Position numbers and translations under genes: made by a program. From assembly GCA_037576215.1 (NCBI GenBank), contig JBANDB010000016.1, positions 434,001 through 498,000 of the forward strand: 64,000 nt of DNA, written 5' to 3'. Source of the stretch: Armillaria gallica. Lineage: Eukaryota > Basidiomycota > Agaricomycetes > Agaricales > Physalacriaceae. How positions within the stretch are numbered: the stretch's first letter is position 1; every line of letters starts with the position of its first letter. Under the pieces are notes generated by a model. The model was not told the DNA's origin, made no database searches, and saw nothing but the letters and a program-made list of their open reading frames with translations. Shown in pieces: positions 24,957 through 34,162 of the stretch.

Positions 24957-25722
24957 ATGACCGCCCTCAACGCCTGCCTCACAGTCGCACGTCTAGCCGA
25001 AGCTGCTGGCGACAGTGTTCCGTACCTTGAGAATGTGGCCAAGGTAGCCGTACTCGTCTTCGAGCTACTTGAGGTTCGTTTTAACAGTCTTGGCTGTATG
25101 GATTTGTCGCTTACGTGTTTCATAGAAAAAAGGAAAGAATAAGGAGGATGCCAAGGAGCTCTGTGAGAGCATCGCAAACACGATCGTTGTCATCGATACC
25201 CTCGTTCGCATGCAAGGAGAGCATGGAGCTCCCAATTTTATAGGGATTTGTGGGGAGATGGAGGGGTGGGTCTCATCTTCCGTTGACTGTTTTGCCTTAA
25301 CAGCTACTGAAAGGTGTGGCTATAGGTATCTTCAAGGCATGGCTCAAGATTTAAAGGATGCTAAGCGCAAGCACCGTGGCATCAAAGGCGTCTTCTGCGT
25401 TGACAAATACCGAGACGCCATCCAGGCTTACAGGAAGCGTGTAGATGACTTGAAAACGGACTTTTTGGTAATGCTTCCCATGCCAATTTTGTACCTGCCG
25501 TATCTCAACATTCCGCTGTAGATCCATTCAGTGGGTGACTGCCATTTGCAGGTCACACAGATACATTGCCTTTTGGAAAATGCCATGTCTCAAGCTGCTG
25601 TGCGTCAGTCGGCGGAAGTCATTTTCGGAATGCCGAAAAAGCCTGTTGCAATCACAGCCGTTTTGGTCTTTGTTATCCTGATTTGGAAGCGCGCTTGTTG
25701 GTGTAGTATCCGGACCCATTGA
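24957..25722 (+). CDS. MLKL/HeLo-like four-helix-bundle protein, copy C
   Basis: Exons 24957-25073, 25126-25265, 25326-25467 and 25522-25722 give 199 residues. Start MTALNACLTVARLAEAA; the first exon is two codons longer than in A and B (an extra GD), as in D. The last helix is YRDAIQAYRKRVDDLKTDFL. The C-terminus is GMPKKPVAITAVLVFVILIW followed by KRACWCSIRTH: about 15 hydrophobic residues flanked by basic residues, the clearest membrane-anchor candidate in the family. The frame is intact and the introns conserved. Gene B is its partner across the duplication, and the inverted pseudogene at 26.3 kb lies downstream. A cell-death role is inference. Confidence 0.72.
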
Positions 25723-26269
25723 TATGGTGTGAGGGTTAATATAAAACCCTCCCTGCATATTGGCAACCGAGTACATTGTATTTATCATTCCTTCCAGAAA
25801 ACATACTGTCCTCCATCTAGGACAGACTACATTGTATTCGACTTCGCATCTAGCTACTCACAGTACATTTTCGGGATAGTCAACCATTACCTTCCGATAC
25901 TCATGTCATCTAGGGATAAAATCATTGTGGAAGAGTTAAGAGCGTCGACTAGGATTCTCGGCCTGTCCGTAAGTAGTCGAGAGATTCAGCCACCAGATAG
26001 GCTCTTGTACGAATGTTGGGTCATTCCCTGAAGCGTAAAGTAGGCAGAGGGTCGTCTCCACGCATTCAGGTCTTTCAATTTTGCCATAATGATGTACATT
26101 TCTATCCACTGCGTTGTTGACTATGCATCACACCAAGAAAAATTTGGTTCTAATCTGGCCTGATAGTAGACTCGGATACATTACGAGTCGCGCCTTACCA
26201 TAATACTTACTCCAATTGTAGTCGGTATCAAATGCCTTAGCCAGATCACAGCATTTTAGAGTGGATATT
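25723..26269. other. Intergenic, duplicated at 13.5-14.27 kb
   Basis: No gene; the part from about 26010 matches the interval after gene B. Confidence 0.5.
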
Positions 26270-27152
26270 CTACAATATGGTAAAGAGGAAGACTGAAAAT
26301 ATACCTTCAGGATGGAGCGGGGTTTCTATCCAGTGCAATCGGCCCATTACGATTCGGTAGACATTGCGATCAAGCTCTAATCTCGAACCAAAAAAAAATT
26401 GCCAATGTGTATCACGAAGTCTCCCCTCCGGGGGTGTCTTCTCCTTGTTCTGGATCCCGGTCATGATAAGCGCCGCCATACCCTGCTGCATGTCCCGAAC
26501 CGTGACGAGTATCAACATGCAGTTCCCCTTTACGTGCATCTGCAGAATACCATAGTCAAAATATCTTTATCGAAAAGTAGAATGTGGAAGACTACCAAAA
26601 ATTCGGTTTTCAAGTCTGCTACACGAATTATATAATCCTGAATGGCGTCTTGGAGCTCTTTCGTTTGAAAGAGGCCCCTGATCCCGCCGTGTTTGTGCTA
26701 GAACTCGCCCTTCAAATCTTGGGCTAGGCTTGTCAGATACCTATCGGTCGACTGTTATTCACAAATTCAAATATGCAGCACCACGACTTACTCTTCCATC
26801 TCCGCACAGGTATCTATAAAGTACGTAGCTCCCACTTCCTCGAGCGTACTGACCAAAGCGTTGATAACAACAACCGTGTTCGCGATGCTATCACACAGAT
26901 CTTTGATGTCCTTCTTGTTCTTTCCTCTTGCTATACGAACGGATGGGGTAAGAATCTGAGGTAAAAAGTCACACTGGTGTACGAACCTCTAGGAGCTCCA
27001 TTACGAACGAGAACCTTGGCGAGTTTGGCGATATACGGGATACCAGAGGCTTCGACGAGGCTGGCGAATTGAAGACAGGCGTTGAGGCTAGGTATAGTGG
27101 TAGGTGGTAAGACGTATGCCGTATTGGACGATGCAGTCCATAAGCGCGTCAA
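26270..27152 (-). pseudogene. Inverted four-helix-bundle pseudogene 2, nearly intact
   Basis: Spliced on the minus strand, the family exons read PSLNACLQFASLVEASGIPY, KDIKDLCDSIANTVVVINAL, DTCAEMEE, then LQDAIQDYIIRVADLKTEFL, and a last exon from MHVKGNCMLILVTVRDMQQG to a stop at 26270. Two lesions are visible: the family start codon is ATA instead of ATG (an upstream ATG at 27152 is in frame), and exon 3 has TAG after KGEF. Its last exon encodes a longer tail than B or C and contains a run of Phe codons (QFFFGS). It has fewer lesions than the copy at 14.3 kb. Confidence 0.75.
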
Positions 27153-27549
27153 GCTCTAAGCTCTGTGGCATGAGGAAGAGGTGCTGTAGAATGAGATAAG
27201 ATGACCGAAAACCGCGACCATAATGGATACTAACCAAGAAAGATGAGATTCAGGGAGTGAGCTGAAGCTTATTGGTGTAAAAAGGGAACATAACTAGACA
27301 AGCCACGTCTTTTGGTAGCCTGAAGTCTGTTGAACGTGACATTAAGAACGGGACATAAAGGTACTCAGCACTCAGCTTGTATCGTAAATCTCTGACTGGG
27401 AGTTCTTCGTCTTGTACAAAGATGAACATGGCAGCGAGGACTTGAACGACGCACCAAGAGATACATGATGCGACGCTACTCTCTCTAATGCCAATCGTCT
27501 GATGAGATGGTTCTGATAGAGTCATGAATGCATGAAGGGTGAAGCTAAG

Positions 27550-28947
27550 TTTTAGGACAAGCAGATCGACGTAATCGAAAGGGAAAGACAGAGGAAAAAC
27601 AAAGTTAGCGAATCGAAACAGAGGACTATCGTGATAGCGGTGTTTGCCGCAGCAGGGAAAACCTAACTTTCCTTGAACTTTCCCTATTGCTGACGTGATG
27701 TACTGAGTCGGTTCTAAGGGAAGGGCACATAGGAGAACACAAACGTACTAGAGGTCGGAGAAATAATCGTTGAAAGAGAGTCAGACCGTCGGACCAAGTT
27801 ACGAGGTTGGAATCGAGAATCGAGATGGGAAGAACGGTCTATCCGGCCCGACGAAAAATCGCGTTGATGGCGTGGGAACATTCAGATTTTACTCTGCTAC
27901 TCACCCACTTCCTCCTCCGTATCACCAACACCCCATCGTGTGCCCGTGGTCCAGCCGCCACGATAAAACTACGACGAAGATGAAACTGCAAGAGTCAGAG
28001 CTAGCTACAAAGGCCACTGCATTCCCTCTGATTCCTTGATGGACTTGCAATCTGAGCCAGGCGACGGACCCAGGCTGGGCGCGAGCGGAATTGCTTCACC
28101 ATCCGTGCGTTGACTACTCACTGTCGATTATCATGATTTTGATTTTGTCAACAGGCGCGCATAGGTCCTGGGCTCAGATCTATGCGTACTTCGCAGTTTC
28201 GTGTCTTCTTCCCATTCGCCCCGCCTACGCTGAGCGCTCATCTCATCACTCTTATACTCTTATTGGACATTGCCGTGAGAAGCCCTAGGCATGTACCAGA
28301 AATCTTCGAAGCTCAACGACGCCTGTATCCTCTGAACCTTGTTTGGTCCGCGTGCGGCCTTCGGCATCCGGCGTCGTTCAACGGATGTGGGGATGATTGC
28401 CCTTCTTGACCAGACACGGACCTTCAGAAGTTGACCAAGATGCACCGCCTATACCGTTAGCTAATCGATCTCGGGCATCAAAGTAGGCAGGAATGGTAGC
28501 GGGTATTCGGTGAAGATGCTGCAATACCATTTTATGATGCTTTATGGATAGACATCGAGTGCGTCTCGCACTGTTCTCATCTTCGAATTTTTACTAAATA
28601 TATCTTGTTTTCTTTTGTTCTCCTTCGTCAGGCATACCCTGTTCATGAGCGGCTTTATGCTATCTTGGGTACCGAGCCCTCCCAACATTATGGCGACGGC
28701 CTCGAGGACATACAAAGCGACCATACCTCCAGACACGGTAAATCGCTGTTCACGCTGCAGATGTCTGCAAGTTCCTATTCACTTGGCAAGGGATGTTGCT
28801 TTTGGTAAGTTTCCGTCATCATTACGTTCTTTAATTATCTTAGCAGATTCTAACGCACCTTTTCGTAATGCCACAGCGCTGCAATTCTGCGAGTTGGTGC
28901 GCGCTTCTGCATCGCCCTCTACAGCACAATTCTTACCACCAACCACC
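27550..28947 (+). promoter_or_regulatory. Conserved upstream block of four-helix-bundle gene D
   Basis: Closely matches 7150-8536 upstream of gene A along its whole length (for example agcaaatcg-like leader, gccgcagcaggga, gatgtac, and the landmark at 27843-27875). The landmark-to-ATG spacing is about 1.1 kb in both, so A and D derive from the same kind of copy. Bases 27153-27550 hold no gene I can support. Confidence 0.55.
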
Positions 28948-29562
28948 ATGTCCGCACTCAACGCCTGTCTCACAGTCGCACGTCTCGCCGAAGCTGCTGG
29001 CGACAGTGTTCCGTACCTCGAGAATGTGGCCAAGGTTGCCGTACTCGTCTTCGAGCTACTTGAGGTTCGTTTTAACATTCTTGGCTGTATGTATGTTGTC
29101 GCTTACGTGTTTCATAGCAAAAAGAGAAGAATAAGGAGGATGCCAAGGAGCTCTGTGGGGGCATCGCAAACACAATCGTTGTCATGAATAGCCTCGTTCG
29201 TATGCATGGAGAGCAGGGAGCTCCCTATTTTATGGGGATTTGCGGGGAAATGGAAGGGTGTTGCCCTTTTCGTCGGCCATCCTTCCTGAACAGCCACTCA
29301 ACGGTCTGGTTACAGGTATCTCCAAGGCATGGCTCAAGATTTGAAGGATACTAAGCGCAAGAACGATGGCATCAAAGGCGTTTTCTGCGTTGACAAATAC
29401 CGAGATGCCATTCAGGCTTACAGGAAGCGTGCGGACGATCTGAAGTTGGAATTTTTGGTACGGTTCCACTTCCGACTTTTTCGTGCTGCGGCTCACGTTA
29501 CCCTTCTGTAGATCCATGTAACGGGTGATTGCCTTTTGGAGGTCATACTATTAGTATCGTAG
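28948..29562 (+). CDS. MLKL/HeLo-like four-helix-bundle protein, copy D, C-terminally truncated
   Basis: Exons 28948-29064, 29118-29257, 29316-29457 and 29512-29562 give 149 residues. The N-terminal exon is nearly identical to gene C, while the upstream region and introns 2-3 resemble gene A. The helical domain is complete (last helix YRDAIQAYRKRADDLKLEFL), but the last exon keeps only IHVTGDCLLEV before leaving the family sequence near 29545 and stopping at TAG 29560. The tail present in A, B and C is missing. The reductase gene starts about 100 bp later, so the breakpoint probably marks the end of the duplicated array. Confidence 0.65.
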
Positions 29563-29665
29563 CGGTGCAGGCACCGGGGTCCCCGATTCTTTCCCGGGGT
29601 TCTCCGATTTGTCGAACACGCGGTGGTGATGTCTCAGAAATACTTCCATTGTACCTTGTACCAGT

Positions 29666-30818
29666 ATGACCGATACACCTAAAAGTTCAGATTATCCCAT
29701 CGAACCCGTCCTTTCAGCTTCTGAAGAACGTCTTGTTCTTCTACCTATTCGATATCCTGAGGTATGAGTTTATTTACAGTGACATAGTCTTATTGCTTAT
29801 TGCTTTCACAGGCGTATGACTTCTACAAGAAAGCTCAGGCATCAGTTTGGTCCGCAGAAGAAATGAATCTCGCGTCAGACCGCGTTCAATGGGAAACCTC
29901 TCTTACAGAGGAAGAACGAACGATGTTTCGTCATGTTCTTGCCTTCTTTGCCACTGCTGACTCAATTGTCGGCGAGAACCTAGTCGAACGGTTCATGTGC
30001 GAGGTTCAAGTTCCAGAATTTAGGCTATTCTACGGGTTTCAGGTGATGATTGAGAATGTACATTGGGAGGTCTACTCTCTGTTAATTGATACGTTTATCC
30101 GAGATGCACAGGAGCGTAATTTGCTTTTCCACGCCTTTGCCGAAATCCCAGCTGTAAAAAGGAAAGCTGCATGGGCGATGAAGTGGATCAAAAGCGAGCG
30201 GTCGTTTGCCACTCGAATTGCTGCTTTCGCTGCAGTAGAGGGAATTTTTTTCTCAGGTTCATTCGCCACTATATTCTGGCTGAAGAAGAGGGGCTTGATG
30301 CCTGGGTTTACGTTCTCCAACGAACTAATCGCTCGCGATGAAGCACTACACACTCAGTTTGCTTGTTATGTGTTTTCACAGTTGAGGAATCGGCCAAAGG
30401 AAGAAGAGCTATGAGCTATCATTATCGAGGCGTCCGAGGTTGAACAATTGTTCTGGCAAGGTTATTATCTTTTGCTCACTCGCGCTTCACGGGTTCATTA
30501 CTTATGCAGATGCATTGAAGTTACCCATTCTTGGGATGAACGCTAGCGGTATGATTGAATATATCAAGTTTGTGACGGATCGATTGCTCGTAGATATGGG
30601 AAGCGACCGAGTCTATCACTCGACCAATCCTTTTGATTTTATCGAGATGATATCACTGGAAGGGAAGACCAATTTCTTCGAGAAACGAGTCTCGGAGTAT
30701 TCCAAGGCGTACGTCGGTCGTTCTGGAGATCAAGAGCATGTATTGTACGTCTCATTTCTGTATCGCTGTAGTATCTTCTCATCGGGATAATATAAGTACG
30801 ACGGATGCTGATTTTTAA
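29666..30818 (+). pseudogene. Ribonucleotide reductase small subunit, divergent, one in-frame TGA
   Basis: Class I RNR small subunit (R2), which houses the di-iron centre and tyrosyl radical for making dNTPs. Exons 29666-29761, 29812-30460, 30510-30744 and 30797-30818 give 334 codons. All ligand positions are present: Asp in [10 protein letters not shown], Glu and His in IENVHWE, radical Tyr in EVYSLLID, Glu in VEGIFF, Glu and His in RDEALHT. The last short exon restores the R1-binding tail (HVFTTDADF). The N-terminus is short, and residues around [20 protein letters not shown] differ from the highly conserved fungal R2, so this looks like a paralogue. TGA at 30412-30414 (KEEEL*AIIIEA) replaces a probable CGA and would remove the last third. 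Readthrough or assembly error is not excluded. Confidence 0.85.
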
Positions 30819-31087
30819 TATTATAAATTTACACGGTGCTTTCCACACATTTACTTTGACTTTATCACTTGTACGTTACTATTCGGAAAGAGAGTAGCGT
30901 GAAATGTCTATTCTATGCAGATTAGAGTGACTACACACCTTTCATGAAGTCGTGTAACGGAGCAAGTACGACATTGCAGCGACCAGTTCGCGTAAGTCGT
31001 CATTAGGAACTGCACTATCGAGCTCGTTTGCTATGTACCGAAATATAGCGGCTAAAAGATGTCGATCCAATCGAGGAACCTAGTGCG

Positions 31088-31607
31088 TTATTTCAGCATT
31101 GCACGGTTGTCGGATGGAATAAGATATACATCTAGGTCAGCGTTGTCGTCCAGTGTTATGCTCTCGGTCGAAGCTCCAGCTCTATCTGTTTGCGACTGTA
31201 ACTGGTGAAGCGGTTCGGAAGGAACAGCGGGCGAATGGTTGTTGCTGTTTGGTACTGCAATCTCCGTATGTCTTGCAGCAGCAGCAGCAGCTGAAAACCC
31301 TGCGTCTCCTACGTAAGTATTCCGATGGCTACTTTCTCCAGAACGTGCCCTCCACATGGTGTGGAATGTGGGACCGCCAACTAATACTGCAGTCGCTGCA
31401 CTGCTAGTAGGGAACATAGGCCGCGTCGCACCATTGATAACAGTGCGTCTCGAAGCTACCCACTCGCTATTATTCGTATCTGGCTCTTCAGTAGCTGGAA
31501 AATTCTCGTGATCATGGTCAGCTCGTCGTTGTGCAGTACTTACTGGCTCGCATGGCGGTGTCGCTATTCGAGGTCATTAGGGGTACGGTGATGAAGATGT
31601 GAGACAT
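31088..31607 (-). CDS. Small Ser/Ala-rich hypothetical protein
   Basis: Two exons (31607-31544, 31494-31088) join in frame to 156 residues, starting MSHIFITVPLMTSNS and ending SDNRAMLK. Low complexity, with an Ala run (FSAAAAAAR), many Ser, Thr and Asn residues, and an acidic end (LDDNADLDVYL). A CAG/CTG cluster underlies the Ala run (about 31276-31290). No domain recognised. It lies just downstream of the leucine-rich gene on the same strand and could instead be 3' exons of that gene, but a phase-compatible join was not found. Confidence 0.4.
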
Positions 31608-31730
31608 ATTGCTCGTTTGAATTCATGCTCGTAATGTACATTTGTCCGTCAGCACGTGAGGTTCAAGAAGTCGTATCCACTGCAACATTTGTATGCTGTT
31701 CTTCTCGTCAATCATAGGCGCAGTACCATA

Positions 31731-33043
31731 CTAATATAGTATGAGTGATGAACTGAATTTTGACTGGAATAGATGCTTACCTGGACAAGCGCGGAACTTC
31801 CACACAAAGTCATCATCAAAGAACCAATTGACTGTCAACCGTCCTAACTCCTGAACTCGAAATAGTCGACCTTGAATTATTCCGCCGTACACAGTTTTTA
31901 AATTGTCTCGTTGAGATATGTTGGTAGATAATAGATAAATGTTGACGTGAGGATCGGACAAGAGCCTTCCCTGGTGCACTGCGATGTTCAGAGCGTTCAA
32001 TGAGGCGAAGGACAAATCAAATGACGTGAGAGGCACATAGATAGAGATTTGTTGGAAGGTAGGGGTCGTGATAGAACGTAACATGTCGATGACATCGGAG
32101 AGTCTAGATTCCAGACACAAAACATCGAGTCTCTGTAGTCTTTGCAGACGTCCGAGATATATGTACGCGCTCCCGACGTGGGTTTCTGTATATTAGTTAA
32201 GATAACATAACCTCTTTAATAATTGCTCGCAAGGTACGCACCAACAAAGAAGAGACTCAGTTTTTGTAGGGTCCCTTCTGCTAGAGATATTATCTTTGTG
32301 GGCAGGCGCACATCGTTCGTGAACACTTTGCACTCAAAAGCAGTCAATGACAGAGAACCATGAAGACGCCCCAGCCATGAAAGTATTCGTGGGCGTAGTG
32401 GGTTGTCCATGCTTCCTTGCCAATTGATGAGAGCGCATGTGTTTAAATGTAGAAACTGCAAAGTTGGTGGGAAGGAAGGGGGTGGAACGACCGGCTGGGT
32501 TAATGGATCGTTCGAATCGTTGATTACTTGAGTATCCTTTCCACCTAATGCTAGATGGGTTAACGATGTTGTGCTCCGGAGTAGAAGAAATAAGCCTTGT
32601 GGCGAAACATGGCTATTCCATATAGACAGACGCTTCAAGTCGTCAAGGTTATACTCGATGTTGTGTATTGACGTGAGTTCGACTGACTGTAGTTGGACGG
32701 TGTGTAATAGAGGCAACGGCTTTGTTAACAGCCCCAAAGGACAGGAGTTCTCAAAGTTGTCGAACTCGCCATATACCAGTAAATGCGTCACTTCTGATTC
32801 CGGTTCTTCTTGTGTTTCCTCGTCAGCTTCGTCGCCAGCTATCTCCAAAGGGTCTAGGTCGGGCCATGCGATAAGAGAAGCGGCAACGAGAAAATCAGAA
32901 CTGAGTATGGGGCGTATGGGATGGTCAGTTGCTTCACACCGGTGCCGCATATTCAGGCGAAGTGCTCTATGAGACACGGTGATCATTGTGGATGAGTGAA
33001 GCAAGCAGCGACTCTGGAGGTCCTGTGTTACGTCAAAGGTCAC
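31731..33043 (-). CDS. Leucine-rich-repeat-like (F-box family) protein, paralogue 1
   Basis: Exons 33043-32242 and 32185-31731 (intron gtgcgtacc to atatacag) give up to 418 residues. The real start may be the Met of MITVSHRALRLNMRH, as in the paralogue. After an acidic stretch there are irregular leucine-rich repeats (LHTVQLQSVELTS, LKRLSIWNSHVS, LQFLHLNTCALINW, LQRLDVLCLESRLSD), the architecture of fungal F-box/LRR substrate receptors. A clear F-box is not visible. The 3' end may be spliced differently, because the frame runs over a good donor (CCAG then gtaagcat) near 31783. It diverges from the RING gene with about 107 bp between starts. Confidence 0.6.
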
Positions 33044-33149
33044 GTTGTTGAACTTCCCTGATGGAAATTACGTTCGTCACGTGGAGGTCCAGACTGAAAG
33101 TATTTAAGTCTTCTCACAGCGTGTTTACTTCTCTAATATCATCTCTGAT

Positions 33150-34034
33150 ATGTCGTCTACATCCTATAAGTCGAATAAACACGCCGCTTATACGCCGGCA
33201 CCAGTGCTATACTCAGATGAAGCTACACAAAGGAAGAAAATTTTGGAACTGACAAGGGAGATCGAGTGTTTAAAAACGGTATTATTCTGTTTTCGTTCTC
33301 AGGATGTGATACTCATTACACCGTTAGGAGGCCAGTAACGCGAATGATGCTCGAGTCAAACTTGAAGAGCTACTCGCGTGCTACGACACGCAGCTAGTTG
33401 AAATCCGTCAAAATTCGAGAGACGCAGAGGCAGCTCAAGAAAAGGCAGAAAGGTTGCTTGCTTGCTATGATGCAGAGTTAAAAGAAATCCGAAGGGAGGA
33501 TGATAAACCGAAAATAGTACTCAGTCTTCTTCTTTCGTCTCATTGCGGGTATCTTATCAGTCGATGTATAGGATCCCTCAGATCTTGACAACGACATCCT
33601 TTGCGACAATTGTAGAAAGATTATGTGGTATCCTTGCATGTGAGTGACCTTACCTCGGATTACGAGGAGACGTTTATATAACCAAACTGTCAGTCTGCGG
33701 GATTGTGCCCATATATTCTGTCAGACCTGTATCGAAGAGTGGTTTCGATTAAAACTCGAAGAACGTCCTGACAATCATTACGAACCCGTCTTTTCCTGTC
33801 TGACATGTAGTGAACCGGTAATGAAGCCACCGGTAGAGGTTGTTCAAATTAGATCCGTCGTACAAATTGTGGCTGCCGCGTTGGGAGAACTCTACCCGGT
33901 AAATAGTCACCCAGACCCGTGGAGCGTTTTCTTCCCAGAATCTGAAAGTGAGGAATCTTACGGTACGTTAACAAGCCTGCGCGTGAACCCCATAGTGACC
34001 GATACTTATAGTAGAATCAGACTCGACGTCTTAA
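33150..34034 (+). CDS. Small RING-finger protein with N-terminal coiled coil
   Basis: Five exons: 33150-33265 (donor weak, gtgttt), 33336-33516, 33572-33639, 33694-33962, 34012-34034. The first two encode a charged helix with a repeated LLACYDxxLxEIR motif, twice in about 50 residues. The RING spans the exon 3/4 junction: CDNC, then C-x-H-x2-C-x2-C (CAHIFCQTC), then CLTC, a C3HC4-type zinc-binding module of E3 ubiquitin ligases. It continues EWFRLKLEERPDNHYEPVF and ends with an acidic tail (PESESEESY, ESDSTS). Exon 1 joins in frame only with the weak donor, so the N-terminus is less certain than the RING. It sits between the two leucine-rich paralogues. Confidence 0.65.
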
Positions 34035-34162
34035 TAGGGAGGGCATGTCTGTCAAAGCAATGTTATCATAATTCGTGTTATTTTACAGTACCATTTCGTA
34101 GATATACAAATTTTTGTAGTACTTCAAGAACTAACGCAATTCCATTCTACATTTCATCGGTG

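Noticed and set aside
29666..30414. Functional truncated RNR small subunit ending at the TGA
   Set aside because: Coding similarity continues in frame through two more introns to the conserved C-terminal tail, so the TGA is a lesion, not the native end.
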